DNA from: Duganella aceris
GTDB lineage: Bacteria; Pseudomonadota; Gammaproteobacteria; Burkholderiales; Burkholderiaceae_D
Length of the DNA: 64,000 bases
NCBI RefSeq assembly: GCF_011090165.1
Contig: NZ_JAADJT010000001.1
Span: 954,146 to 1,018,145 of the forward strand
Reading direction: 5' to 3'
Positions 24,322 through 38,100 of the stretch are shown here, piece by piece; within the stretch, counting starts at the first letter, position 1; the number at the start of each line of letters is the position of its first letter. A program made the translations under genes and the position numbers. Under the pieces are notes generated by a model. It was not told the origin of the DNA. It did no database searches and saw nothing but the letters and a program-made list of their open reading frames with translations.

Positions 24322-25926
24322 TTATTCGCTGACCTGCTGCGAATGGCACAGATTGCTGGCGCGGTAGGCGGCGACGTAGTCGTCGAAGTTGGATTGCGGC
24401 GCCGCTTCCATCTCCGCCTGCTCGGCCAGCGAGACGGCGGCCATGCCGTCGAAGTAGGCCGCTTCGTCGGCGCTCGGCGGATGGCTGCGGAAGTGCGCCG
24501 CGTGCTTTTCGCTTTGCGCCAGCGCGAACGCGGCGAACGACTTGCCGTTGGCGCGCAGCGCCGCCAGCACCTTGGCCGACGGCGTCAGTCCGGCGTCGGC
24601 CAGCTTGGCCGCTTGCGCCTGCATCGCGTCGGCGTGCTGGCTGTCGCCGCGCAGCGTGTCGAGCAGTTCGGCCACCGGGCGGATCCGCTCCAGCAGTTCC
24701 GCGCCCCAGCTTTGCAGCGTGACTTCGGCCTGGCCGTTGTTCAGCGTCAGGCCCGGACGGCGGCCTTCCTTGACGGTGCGGGCGAAGTTTTCCGTGTGGC
24801 GCGCGCCTTCCTCCGGCGCGATGGCCGGGCTTTCCTCCAGCGCGCAGAACAGCAGGAAGGCGTCGAGGAAGCGGCCGGCCTGCAGGCTGACGCCGACCGG
24901 CTCGAACGGATCGACGTCCATGCAGCGCACTTCGATGTACTGCACGCCGCGCGCGCACAGCGCCTGGATCGGCCGCTCGCCGGTCTGGATCACGCGCTTC
25001 GGGCGGATGGTGGAGTAGTACTCGTTTTCGATCTGCAGCACGTTGGTGCTGAGCTGTATCCATTCGCCGTCGCGCTTGGTGCCCAGCGCCGCATACGGCT
25101 CATAAGGCTGGTTGACCGCCTTGGTCAGCGCCGCGACATAGCTGTCGAGGCAGTTCTCGTGCGGACTCAGGCCCGATTGCGCGTCGTTCTGGTAACCCAG
25201 GTCGCTCATGCGCAGGCTGGTGGCGTACGGCAGGTACAGCGTGTCGTCGGACAGCGTCTCCAGCTTGTGCGCGCGGCCGCGCAGGAAATTGCTCGACAAC
25301 ACGGGCGAGGCGCCGAACAGATACATCAGCAGCCAGCTGTAGCGGCGGAAGTTGCGGATGGTCGCCAGGTACGCCTCGGACTGGTACGACTTGGCCGACA
25401 GCCGCTTGGCGCCCTGCGGCTCGTTCTCGGCCAGCACGCGCCACAGGCGCTCGTCCAGCGAGTAGTTATAGTGGATGCCGGCGATGCACTGCATCGCCTT
25501 GCCATAGCGCAGCGCCAGGCCGCGCCGGTACACATGCTTGAGCGTGCCCAGGTTGGAGCTGCCATACCAGGCGATGTCGATGTCCTCTTCGGCCGGCAGG
25601 CGGCACGGCATCGACTGGCTCCACAGCAGCTCGTCGCCCAGCTTGCTGTAGGCGTAGCGGTGGATGCCCTCCAGCTTGTCCAGCGTGACGGCGATGTCGG
25701 ATTCGGCCGGGGTGATGAACTCCAGCAGGGTTTCAGCGTAGTCGGTGGTGATCTGCGGGTGGGTCAGCGCCGACCCCAGCGCCACCGGATGCGGCGTATG
25801 CGCCAGATGGCCGGCGCCGTCCACGCGCAAGGTTTCCCGCTCGATGCCGCGCAAGCCGCCTCCCAGCACGCCACGGTGCTTCTCATCGGCCAGCAGGGCC
25901 AGGCGTCGGGTCAATAGAGTTGGCAA
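24322..25926 (-). CDS. gshA: Glutamate-cysteine ligase
   Basis: 534 residues, matching the proteobacterial type-1 enzyme (about 520). It makes gamma-glutamylcysteine, the first and rate-limiting step of glutathione synthesis, in the cytoplasm. Family marks are [17 protein letters not shown] at the N-terminus, [19 protein letters not shown] in the active site, [15 protein letters not shown], and the substrate-binding stretches [13 protein letters not shown] and [16 protein letters not shown]. The start codon is TTG with AAAGGA eight bases upstream. It is followed closely by the acetylpolyamine amidohydrolase gene. Confidence 0.96.
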   Translation of the reverse strand: MPTLLTRRLALLADEKHRGVLGGGLRGIERETLRVDGAGHLAHTPHPVALGSALTHPQITTDYAETLLEFITPAESDIAVTLDKLEGIHRYAYSKLGDELLWSQSMPCRLPAEEDIDIAWYGSSNLGTLKHVYRRGLALRYGKAMQCIAGIHYNYSLDERLWRVLAENEPQGAKRLSAKSYQSEAYLATIRNFRRYSWLLMYLFGASPVLSSNFLRGRAHKLETLSDDTLYLPYATSLRMSDLGYQNDAQSGLSPHENCLDSYVAALTKAVNQPYEPYAALGTKRDGEWIQLSTNVLQIENEYYSTIRPKRVIQTGERPIQALCARGVQYIEVRCMDVDPFEPVGVSLQAGRFLDAFLLFCALEESPAIAPEEGARHTENFARTVKEGRRPGLTLNNGQAEVTLQSWGAELLERIRPVAELLDTLRGDSQHADAMQAQAAKLADAGLTPSAKVLAALRANGKSFAAFALAQSEKHAAHFRSHPPSADEAAYFDGMAAVSLAEQAEMEAAPQSNFDDYVAAYRASNLCHSQQVSE

Positions 25927-26064
25927 TTTGAAATCCTTTCTTGTGCAGCAAATAAATTAGCGATGCTGAGAGTAACCGAAATTGGCCGAACTCGCCGGAA
26001 GGCGGGAAAAAGATCATTTTAACAAAGGCAGGCCGTTGGCTACGTGCGGCGGCAGACTTTGGCC

Positions 26065-26094
26065 TTTGCCACACCGGACGAAATGTTTGGCAAA
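26065..26094 (+). promoter_or_regulatory. Dyad upstream of the giant gene
   Basis: TTTGCCA (26065-26071) and TGGCAAA (26088-26094) form a perfect 7-bp inverted repeat with a 16-base spacer, 72 bases before the chosen start of the giant gene. It could be an operator for the gene. No known consensus is recognised. Confidence 0.4.
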
Positions 26095-26165
26095 CCGGAA
26101 AATTTTGCGATCCCTTTAAAGCTACCGATAATCGATCATCGGGAAAAATAATGCGGGGTGGCAAC

Positions 26166-29100
26166 ATGAGTAAGCAAGAATCTACATATCGGTCCGTATT
26201 ATTTATCGACGCGGGCGTGGCCGACGCGCAGCAATTGATCGCCGGCGCGGCCGACGATGTGCTGGTGGTGAAGCTGGCCGCCTGGCGCGACGGCGTCGAG
26301 CAGATCGCCGACGTGCTGCGCCGCCACCAGGGCCTGGACAGCATCCAGATCGTCTCGCACGGCGAGGCCGGCCGGCTGCAACTGGGCACCGCGACGCTGG
26401 ACCAGGCGCATCTGGACCACTACGCCGCCGCGCTGAATGAATGGGGCGGCGCGCTGCGCGACGGCGGCGACCTGCTGATCTATGGCTGCGACGTGGCGCA
26501 GGGCACGCTGGGCACCGCCTTCGTCGACGCGCTGGCGTTGGCCAGCGGCGCCGACGTGGCCGCCTCGACCGACCTGACCGGCGCCCACGGCAACTGGGAC
26601 CTGGAATACAGCACCGGCGTCATCCAGGCCGCCTCGGCCATCGGCGCCGCGGCGCAGCAGGGGTACGCGGGCGACCTGGGGCTGGTCAACAACGGCGTCA
26701 ACGGCACCATCACCTTCAACACCGCCAGCGACGTGGTGCTGCTCAACGCCAGCGGCCTGGCCGCCGGCGCCGTGGTCCACGTCGACAACGTCGCCAGCAG
26801 CGGACTGGACCTGTACGCGCAAAGCAGCAACGGCGGCGGCGTCACGGTGCTCAACGCCAACGGCAACAGCCTGATCGGTCTGCCGCTGAGCGACGACCGC
26901 CTGACCGTCAATGGCTCGCTGCTGTCGTGGGTGAATTACGTCGACCTGCGCGCCAACAGCGGCGTGTTCGACATGGTCAGCCTGAAGCTGGGCAGCGGCG
27001 GCTTGCTCGGCAACCTGCTGGGCACCGTGGTCTATACCGTCTACGCGCTGGACGCGAACTACCAGCCGACCGGGGTCGGAGTCTCGCTGCTGAGCCTGGT
27101 GATCAACGAATACGGCCTGCTGAACTTCGCCTCGATGGCCAACTTCAAGGGCATCTACGGCGTGCGCATCGTCAATCCGCTGGGCCTGGAGGTCGGCATC
27201 GACGACGTGACGATCGCCAACGCGCGCCCGGCCAACAGCGTCACCTCGGCCGCCTACGACGCCGGCGCCGGCGTGCTGACCATCAGCGCCACCGGCATCA
27301 ACAGCGGCGACGCCATCGATCCGGGCAAGTTCACCGTCACCGGCCAGGGCGGCGCCACCTATACGCTGACCTCGCCCGTGGTCAGCGCCGCCAGCGCCAC
27401 CTCGGTGTCGATCACGCTGAACGCGGCCGACAAGCTGGCCATCGGCGGCATCCTGAACAAGAACGGCGCCGCCGGCGTCGACGGCACCAGCTTCAACCTG
27501 GCGGCGGCGGCCAACTGGGACGGCAACCTCAGCGGTGGCCAGGACCTGACCGGCAACCCGATCACGGTCAGCAACGTGCAGCTGCCGACCATCACCTCGG
27601 CCAGCTACAACGCCACCACCCATGTGCTGACCGTCAGCGGCAGCAACCTGGTCGGCGTCAGCGGCGCGGCCAACGACATCACCGTGGCCGCGCTGTCGCT
27701 GCGGGGCGAGGGCGGCGTATCGCGCGCGCTGAGCACCACCGGCAACGTGGAAGTCAGCAGCGCCACTTCGTTCTCGGTGACGCTGTCCGGCGCCGACATC
27801 GCCGCCGTCGAGCTGCTGCTCAACAAGAGCGGCACCCAGTCGGCCGGCGGCACCACCTACCTGCTGTCGGCCGGCGACGACTGGAACAGCAGCATCGGCA
27901 ACACCAGCATCGCCGTCAGCGGCGCGCTGGTGGTGGTGGGCAACGTCGCCAACAGCGCGCCGACCATCACCGGCGCGGCCGCCGCCGGCGTCGGCGACAA
28001 CGCCACGCTGCAGCCGTTCGGCAACGTCACCGTGGCCGACATCAACGGCGACAACGTCAGCATGACCATCAGCTACAACGGCGCCAACGGCACCCTGAGC
28101 GGCGGCGGGCTGTCCGGCAGCGCCGGCAGCTACACGCTCAGCGCCGCCACTCCGGCCGCGCTGACGGCGCAGCTCAAGGCGCTGGTGTTCACGCCGACCG
28201 CCAACCAGGCCGCCGTCGGCGTCGGCGTCAACACCACCTTCACGCTGACCGCGACCGACAGCAACGGCGCCGCCAGCGCCGCCAACAGCAGCACCGTGAT
28301 CACCGCCACCTCGGTCAACGACGCGCCGCAGTTCAGCGGCACGGCGGCCGGGCAGGGCATGGCCGCCGGCGGCAGCGTGCATCCGTTCGGCGCCGTGGTG
28401 CTGAGCGATCCGGACGTCGGCGCTTCGGTGATCGTCACCATCACGCCGGACAGCGCGGCCAAGGGCGCGTTCACGCCGGCCTCGCTGAGCGCGTCGGGCT
28501 TCAGCACCGTCGACGGCGGCGTCACCTATACCCACGCGGCGGCGGCGCCGGGCGCGGCGCAGGCGGCGCTGCAGGCGCTGGTGTATCAAAGCACGGCCGG
28601 CATGAACGCCACCACCACCTTCACCGTCAGCATCAATGACGGCAGCGTCATCGTCAGCAACAGCGCCACCAGCGTGGTCTCGGCCACCAGCAGCGCCACC
28701 GTCGCGCTGACGGTCGCCTTCTCCAACGACAGCGGCGTCAGCAACAGCGACCTGATCACCAAGTTCGCGGCGCAAACCATTTCCGGCACGCTCAGCGCCG
28801 GCCTGGCGGCCGGCGAGTCGGTCCAGGTCTCGCTCGACAACGGCGCCACCTGGAGCACCGCCAGCGCCGGCGTCGGCGCCAGCAGCTGGCAGCTGGCCGG
28901 CCAGACGCTGAGCGGCGCCGGCACGCTGCAGGTGCGCGTCACCAATATCGGCGGCAGCGGCACGCCGCTGAGCGTCGGCTACGCGCTCGACACCACGGCG
29001 CCGACCACCACCGGCGCCAGCGTCGCGTTCTCCGCCGACACCGGCGCCAGCCCCACCGACCTGGTCACCAGGACGGCGGCGCAGAACATCAGCGGCACGC

Positions 29101-32100
29101 TGAGCGCCAACCTGGCGGCCAGCGAGCATGTCGAAGTTTCGCTCGACAACGGCGCCACCTGGAGCACCGCCAGCGGCAGCGCCGGCAGCAACGCCTGGGC
29201 GCTGGCCGGGCAAACCATCAGCGGCGCGAATACCCTGCAGGTGCGGGTGGTCGACGCGGCCGGCAACGCCGGCGCCGCGACCAGCTCCGCCTACGCGCTC
29301 GACACCAGTGCGCCGAGCGTCTCGTTGAGCAGCAATGTCGGCGTGCTGAAAAGCGGCGAGAGCGCGCTGATCACGGTCACCTTCAGCGAGGCGCCGTCCG
29401 GCCTCGCCTTGGGCGACTTCAGCGCCACCGGCGGCACGCTGGCCAACCTCGTGGCGACCGCCAACCCCAACGTCTACACGGTGGAGTTCACCCCCAACGC
29501 CGGCTTGAGCGGCCTGCTGGGCAGCGTCGCGCTGACCGCCGGCAGCTACACCGACCTGGCCGGCAACAACGGCGGCGGCGCCACCTCGGCCAACATCTCG
29601 ATCACCACGCTGGGGCCGAGCGTGCTGATCACCAGCGACGCGGCGACGCTGAAAACCGGCGAGACCGCCCACATCACCTTCACCTTCAGCAGCGTGCCGG
29701 TGGGCTTCGCCGCCAACGACGTCAGCGTCAGCGGCGGCGCGCTCAGCGGCCTGGCGGTCACCGCCAATCCGCTGGTGTACACGGCGTTGTTCACGCCCGG
29801 CGCCAACGTCAGCGCCAACGCCACCATCAGCGTCGCCGGCGGCAGCTACACCGATGTGCCGGGCAACCAGGGCGGCGGCGCCTCCTCGCTGCCGATCGCG
29901 GTCGACACCAAGGCGCCGACGCTGGCCATCACCAGCGACCTGGCGGCGGTGCACAGCGGCGACGTCGCCAACATCACCTTCACCTTCAGCGAACTGCCGC
30001 TGGGCTTCACCTCCGGCGACATCGTCACCACCGGCGGCACGCTGAGCGGCTTCACGGTCGGCGCCAACCCGCTGGTGTACACGGCGGTGTTCACGCCGGA
30101 CGCCGGCGTGGCCGGCGCCGCCGCCAGCATCACCGTCACCGGCGGCGGCTACACCGACCTGGCCGGCAACGCCGGCATCGCCGGCGCCACGCCGTCGATC
30201 AGCATCGATACGCTGGCGCCGACGGTGGTGGCGTCGACGGTGGCGTTTTCCGCCGACACCGGCGCCAGCAACACCGACCTGGTGACGCGCACGGCGGCGC
30301 AGACCGTCAGCGGCACGCTCAACGCCGCCTTGTCGGCGGGCGAGGTGGTGCAGGTGTCGCTGGACCACGGCCAGACCTGGGTCAACGCCAGCGCCGCCGT
30401 CGGCGCCACCACCTGGTCGCTGGGCGGCCGCATGCTGGCCGGCAGCGATACGCTGCAGGTGCGCGTCAACGACGCCGTCGGCAACCACGGCGCGGTGTTC
30501 AGCGCCGCCTATGTGCTCGACACCACCGCGCCGACGGTGACCCTGAGCAGCAACGCCGCCGCGCTGCGCGCCGGCCAGAGCGCCAACCTGACCTTCACCT
30601 TCAGCGAGGCGCCGTCCAACTTCAGCACCGCCTCGCTGGACGTCGCCGGCGGCAGCGTCGGCGGGCTGGCGGCCACCGGCGATCCGCTGGTGTACACCGC
30701 CGTGTTCACGCCGACCGCCGGCCAGTCCGGCATCAACGCCACGGTCGCGGTCAAGGCCGCCGGCTACGCCGACCTGGCGGGCAACAACGGCCAGGCCAGC
30801 GCCACGGTCCCGATCGCGGTCAACACCGCGTTGCCGACGCTGGCCATCACCAGCAACGCGGCGGCGCTGAAGAGCGGCGAGACGGCGCAGATCAGCTTCA
30901 CCTTCAGCCAGACCCCGAGCGGCTTCGACGCCAGCGACATCACGGTGGCCAACGGCGCGCTGAGCGGCCTGACCGCCACCGCCAATCCGCTGGTGTACAC
31001 CGCGCTGTTCACGCCGGCCGCCGGCCTGGCGTCGGGCGCGGCGACCATCAGCGTGGCCGCCGCCTCGTACAACGACGTGTTCGGCAATAGCGGTGGCGGC
31101 GGCAGCATGCTGCCGATCGGCATCGACACGCTGGCGCCGTCGGTGGCGATCAGCAGCAGCGCCGGCGCGGTCAAGGCCGGCGAAACGGCGGTGATCAGCT
31201 TCACCTTCAGCGAAACCCCGGTCGGCTTCACGGCCGGCGACATCGTCACCACCGGCGGCACCCTGAGCGGGCTGGCGGTCAGCGCCAATCCGCTGGTGTA
31301 CACCGCGCTGTTCACCCCCACCGCCGGGCTGCAGAACACCTCGGCCAGCATCACCATCGCCGGCGGCGCCTACACCGACCTGGCCGGCAACGGCGCCACC
31401 GCGTCGTCGACGCCGTCGCTGAGCATCGACACGCAGGCGCCCACGGCGGTCGCCAACCTGGTGCTGTTCTCGGCCGACAACGGCGGCAGCGCCACCGACC
31501 TGGTGACCAATGTCGCGGCGCAGACCATCAGCGGCACGCTGGCCAGCGCGCTCGGCGCCGGCGAGATCGTCGAGGTCTCGCTGAACAACGGCGCCAGCTG
31601 GAGCAGCGCCAGCGTCGGCGCCGGCAACAGCTGGACCCTGGCCGGGCAGACGCTGAGCGCCAGCAATGTGCTGCAGGTGCGCGTCAGCGACGCCGCCGGC
31701 AACCACGGCGCCGCGTATGCGGTCGGCTATGTGCTGGACACGCAGGCGCCGACGGCGGTGGTCACCAGCAGCGCCGCCGCGCTCAAGGCCGGCGAGACCG
31801 CCACCATCAGCTTCACCTTCAGCGAAGCGCCGGTGGGCTTCTCGGTGGCCGACCTGAGCGTCAACGGCGGCACGCTGAGCGGCTTTGCCGCCAGCGCCAA
31901 TCCGCTGGTGTACACCGCCGTCTTCACCCCGACCGCCGGGGTCGACGGCGGCAGCGGCGTGGTCTCGATCACGGCCGGCGGCTACACCGACCTGGCCGGC
32001 AATGCCGGCGCCGGCGCCACGCTGCCGGCGATCGCGATCGACACCCAGGCGCCCGCCACCAGCGGCGCCTCGGTGGTGTTTTCCAGCGACAGCGGCAGCG

Positions 32101-35100
32101 CCGGCGACCTGGTCACCAACGTCGCGGCGCAAAACCTGAGCGGCACCGTCAGCGCCAATCTGCAGGCCGGCGAGGTGGTCGAAGTCTCGCTCAACAACGG
32201 CGCCAGCTGGATCGCCGCCAGCGCCGCCACCGGCGGCAACGCCTGGTCGCTGGCGGGTCAGACGCTGGCGTCCGGCGCCGGCCAGCAGGTGCAGGTGCGC
32301 GTCAGCGACGCCGCCGGCAACCACGGCGCCGCCTACGGCGCCGGCTACACGCTGGACCAGGCCGCGCCGACGCTGAGCATCGCCAGCAGCAAGGCGGTGC
32401 TGAACAGCGCCGACGCGCCGCTGATCACCTTCACCTTCAGCGAAGCGCCGGTCGGCTTCGACGCCACCGACATCACGGTCGGCGGCGGCGCCCTGAGCGG
32501 CTTCACCGCCACCGCCAATCCGCTGGTGTACACCGCCGTCTTCACGCCGCAGGCCGGACAGGCGGCCGGCGTCGGCACCATCGCGGTGGCGGCCGGCGCC
32601 TACGCCGACCTGGCCGGCAACGCCGGCCTGGCCGCCGCCGTGACGCCGCTGAGCTACGCGACGGTGGCGCCGGGCCTGGCGATCAGCAGCAGCAGCAGCG
32701 CGCTCAAGGCCGGCGAGACCGCCACCATCAGCTTCAAGTTCAGCGCCGCGCCGGTGGGCTTCGCGGCGGACGACATCGTCGTCAGCGGCGGCACGCTGAG
32801 CGGCCTGGCCGCCACCGCCGACCCGCTGGTCTACAGCGCGGTGTTCACGCCGAGCGCCGGCCTGGCCGCCGGCAACGCCGCCATCAGCGTCGCCTCCGGC
32901 CTGTTCACCGACGCCCAGCTGAACGCCGGCGTCGGCGGCAGCATGGCGCCGATCCACATCGACACGGTGGCGCCGACGCTGACCATCGCCAGCAGCGCGG
33001 CCGCGCTCAACGGCGCCGGCACCGCGCTGATCACCTTCAGCTTCAGCGAAGCGCCGGCGGTGTTCAGCCTGGGCGACATCGCTGTCAGCAACGGCGCCTT
33101 GAGCGGCCTGACGCAAACCGCCAACCCGCTGGTCTACACCGCCGTGTTCACGCCGGCCGCCAACGTCGCCGCCGGCAACGCGGTGATCAGCGTGGCCGCC
33201 GGCGCCTATGCCGACCTGGCCGGCAACGGCGGCCTGGCCGGCGCGCCGCCAAGCATCAGCGTCGACACGCTGGCGCCGGCGCTGGTCGGCGGCAGCGTGC
33301 TGTTCTCGGCCGATACCGGCAGCAGCAACACCGACCTGATCACCCGCACCGCCGCGCAAACCATCGGCGGCACGCTGAGCGGCGGCGTGCTGGCCGCCGG
33401 CGACGTGGTCGAGGTGTCGCTGAACAACGGCGTCGACTGGATCGCCGCCACCGGCGCCGGCAACGGCTGGTCGCTGACCGGCCAGACGCTGAGCGGCTCC
33501 GGCACGCTGCAGGTGCGCGTCAGCGACGCCGCCGGCAACCATGGCGCCGTCAGCAGCCACGCCTACGTGCTCGACACCACCGCGCCGACGGTCACGGTCG
33601 GCAGCGACCTGGCCAGCCTGCGCACCGGCCAGTCGGCCACCATCAGCTTCACCTTCAGCGAGGCGCCGGCCGGCTTCGCGCTGGGCGACCTGATCGCCAG
33701 CGGCGGCACGCTGAGCGGCTTCACCGCCACCGCCAACCCGCTGGTGTACACGGTGCTGCTGACGCCGACGCCCGGCTACACCGGCGCCGCCTCGGTCACG
33801 CTGGGCAACAACCTGTATGCGGACGCCGCCGGCAATACCGGCAGCGGCGGCGCCACGCCGTCGATCAGCGTCGACACGCTGGCGCCGAGCCTGAGCATCG
33901 TCTCCAGCGCCAGCGCGCTGAAGATCGGCGAGACCGCCACCATCACCTTCACCTTCAGCGACGCGCCGCTGGGCTTCTCGCTGGCCGACATCAGCGCCGC
34001 CAACGGCACCCTGAGCGGCCTCGCCGCCAGCGCCGATCCGCTGGTGTACACCGCCACCTTCACCCCGACCGCCGGCACCGCAAGCGCCAGCACCACGATC
34101 AGCGTCGCCGCCGGCCTGTACACCGACCTGGCCGGCAACCCCGGCGCCGTCGCCAGCAGCGGCGCCATCGCCATCGATACGCTGGCGCCGGCCACCACCG
34201 GCGCCACCGTCGCGTTCTCGGCCGACAACGGCGCCAGCGGCAGCGACCTGGTGACCAACGCCTTGTCGCAGGTGATCAGCGGCACGCTGTCGGCGCCGCT
34301 GGCCGCCGGCGAGCAGGTGCAGGTCTCGCTCGACAACGGCGCGCACTGGCTGCCGGCGCTGGCCTCGGCCGGCAGCAACCTGTGGGCGCTGTCGCCGCAA
34401 CTGCTGTCCGGCAGCGGCACGCTGCAGGTGCGGGTCGCCGACGCCGCCGGCAACACTGGCGCCGCCTTCAGCGCCGGCTACGTGCTGGACCTGGTGGCGC
34501 CGACCATGACCGTCACCAGCAGCGCCGCCGCCGTCAAGGCCGGCGAGGCGGCCACGCTGACCTTCACCTTCAGCGAAGCGCCGAGCGGCTTCACCCAGGC
34601 CGACCTGGTGCCGCTCAACGGCACGCTGAGCGGCTTCGCCGTCGGCGCCGATCCGCGCGTCTACACCGCGCTGTTCACGCCCAACGCGGGCCTGGGCGGC
34701 GCCCTGGCCGGCGTCACGCTGGCGGCCGGCCTGTACACCGATGTGGCGGGCAACGCCGGCGCCGCCGTGGCGTCGCCGCTGATCGCGGTCGACACCGCGC
34801 CGCCGGCGCTGCTGATCACCAGCAGCGCGGCCAACCTGAAGATCGGCGAGCTGGCCACCATCACCTTCACGTTCAGCGAAGCGCCGCTGGGCTTCACCGG
34901 CGCCGACGTCGCCGTCACCGGCGGCACCCTCAGCGGCTTCGGCCTGACCGCCAATCCGCTGGTCTACACCGCGCTGTTCACGCCGACCCCCGGCGTGGCC
35001 GGCGGCAGCGCCAGCATCACCGTCGGCGGCGGCAGCTACCTCGACGCGGCCGGTAACGCCGGCCTGGCGGCGGCGGTCGCGCCGATCGCCTTCAGCACGC

Positions 35101-38100
35101 TGGCGCCGACCACCGGCGGCGCCACGGTGGTGTTCTCCGCCGACACCGGCGCCAGCCCGACCGACCTGCTGACCAACAACCCGCTGCAAACCATTTCCGG
35201 CACGGTCAACGCCAACCTGGCCGCCGGCGAGATCGTCGAGGTCTCGTTCGACAACGGCGTCAGCTGGACCAGCGCGGTCAGCGCCCCCGGCGCCAACGGC
35301 TGGTCGCTGGCGCCGATGCTGCTGAGCGGCAGCGGCACGCTGCAGGTGCGCGTCACCGACGCCGCCAACAACCACGGCGCGGCCACCACGCTGGCGTTCG
35401 TGCTCGATACCCTGGCGCCGGGCGTCGCCATCACCTCCAGCGCCGCGACGCTGAAGGCCGGCGACAGCGCCACGCTGACCTTCACCTTCAGCGAGGCGCC
35501 GCAGGGCTTCGTCGACACCGACCTGGTGCTGGCCGGCGGCACGCTCAGCGGCTTCGCCGCCAGCGCCAATCCGCGCGTCTACACCGCCGTGTTCACGCCG
35601 ACGCCGGGCTACAGCGGCGCCGCCGGCGTGCTGTTGCCGGCCGGCGCCTACACCGACGCCGCCGGCAACCTCGGCGTCGGCGCCAGCGGTCCCGCCATCA
35701 GCATCGACGCCCAGCCGCCGACGCTGGTCATCACCAGCAGCAGCGCGGCGCTGAAGGCCGGCGACACGGCGCTGATCAGCTTCACCTTCAGCGAGGCGCC
35801 GCTGGGCTTCGCGGTCGGCGACGTCACGGTCGGCGGCGGCACGCTGAGCGGCTTCACCGTCAGCGCCAATCCGCTGGTGTACACCGCCGTGTTCACGCCG
35901 ACCGCCGGCCTGGCCGCCGGCGCCGCCGTGATCAGCGTCGCGGCCAACGTCTACGGCGACGCGGCCGGCAACAGCGGCGGCGCCGGCGGCTCGCCGTCGG
36001 TCGCCATCGACACGCTAGCGCCGGCCGCCGTCAGCGGCACGCCGTCGTTCTCCGCCGACACCGGCAGCAGCGGCACCGACCTGGTGACCTCGACGGCGGC
36101 GCAAATCGTCAGCGGCACGCTGTCGGCGCCGATGGCCGCCGGCGACACGGTGATGGTCTCGTTCGACGACGGCGCCAACTGGATCCAGGCGGTGACCTCG
36201 GTCGGCGCCAGCAGCTGGTCGCTGGGCCACACGCTGAGCGGCAGCGGCGTGCTGCGGGTGCGCGTGCTCGACGCCGCCGGCAACCACAGCGCCGACACCG
36301 CCACCGCCTACGCCTTCGACCAGTCGGTGCCGACGGTCATCATCAGCAGCAATATGGCGACCGCCAACGGCGTCACCCCGGCCATCATCAGCTTCACCTT
36401 CAGCGAAGCGCCGACCGGCTTCGGCGCCGGCGACGTCGTCGTCGCCGGCGGCACGCTGGGACCGATCACCGCCAGCGCCAACCCGCTGGTGTACACCGCG
36501 ACCTTCACGCCGACCTCGGGCGTCGCCAGCGGCAGCGCCACCATCAGCGTCACCGGCGGCTACGCCGACGCCGCCGGCAACAACGGCAGCGCCGGCACCA
36601 TCCCGTCGCTGCAGATCGACACCGTGGCGCCGACCGCCACCGCCGGCGGCGTCCAGCTGCTGAACGACAGCGGCACCTCCGGCGACCTGATCACCAACAA
36701 CCCGTCGCAGGACGTGAGCGGCACGCTGAGCGCGCCGCTGGCCGCCGGCGATGTGGTGCAGGTTTCGCTGAACAACGGCGCCAGCTGGGCCACGGCCAGC
36801 GTCAGCGGCACCAGCTGGACGCTGGCCGGCGTGACGCTGGCCGGCAGCGGCACGCTGCTGGTGCGGGTGGCCGACGCCGCCGGCAACGCCAGCACCGCCA
36901 GCGCGACGCCGTTCGTGGTCGACACCCAGGCGCCGACGGTGACCATCAGCAGCAGCAACGCCGCGCTGAGCGCCGGCCAGAGCGCGGTGCTGACGCTGAC
37001 GCTGAGCGACGCCGGCGTGCTGACGCTGGCCGACGTCATCGTCAGCGGCGGCACGCTGAGCAACTTCAGCGGCAGCGGCACCAGCTACACCGTGACGCTG
37101 ACGCCGGCCGCCGACAGCACCGTCCCGGTGTCGGTCAGCGTGGCGGGCCATCTGTTCTCGGATGCCGCCGGCAACGCCAACGTGGCCGCCACGCCGCTGG
37201 TGTTGGCGGTCAACACCACGCCGCCGCAGGCCGGCACGCCGACCCTGGTGGACGGGGTGCAGATCCGCACGCTGGACGGCATCGACGCGCGCACCGGCCT
37301 GGCCACGCGCGCCTTCTCGGTGCCGGTGGTCACCAGCACCCGGCCGGAGGACACCAGCACCGAACACGCCACGCTGGCCGACATCCCGATCGGCATCGCG
37401 CCCAACGCGCAGGGCGTGGGCACCACGCTGACCGTCAGCCTGCCGGTGGGCGTGGGCTTCGAGGCCAGCGGCCCGGCCTCGCTGCTGAGCGGCGGCATGG
37501 CGCTGACCGACCTGATCGGCCGCATCGACGACCACACGGCCGCCGGGCAGGCGACGCAGGCGATGATGGAATCGCAGGCGCGCCAGTATCTGGCCGGCCT
37601 GGACGCGGCGGTGCAGCAGCAGCACGCCACGCTGACGCTGAACGCCGCCGGCGTCGCCGACGGCGCCACCATCCTGGTCAACGGCGACGCGCTGGCGCCG
37701 TCCGGCGGCCCGCGCCAGGGCGATCTCGCGCCCGGCGCGACTTCGATCGAACTGGTGGTCGACGCCCGCCTGCTGCCGCCCGGCATCGGGCTGCAGATGG
37801 ATCACATCGATTTCGCCGCGATCATCGGCACCGCCACGGTGAGCGGCGGCGCCGGCAAGAACTTCATCATCGGCGACGGCGCGGCGCAGCACATCGTGCT
37901 GACCACCGGCAGCGACGACGACACGCTGTTCGGCAACGACGGCGACGATGTGCTGGGCAGCGCCGCCGGCAACGACCATCTGGACGGCGGCAACGGCAAC
38001 GACATCCTGTTCGCCGGCCGCGGCAACGATGTGCTGGCCGGCGGCGCCGGCGGCGACGTGCTGCAGGGCGGCCGCAGCGACAGCGGCCAGTGGCAGTTCT

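Noticed and set aside
26086..26120. Sigma-54-like TGGC...TTGC upstream of the giant gene
   Set aside because: The spacing between the GG and GC elements is too long for RpoN, so it was not called as a promoter.
28700..37220. Possibility that the repeat region is several separate genes
   Set aside because: The frame is uninterrupted from 26166 to 39212 with constant module phase and no internal stop or ribosome-binding site pattern.
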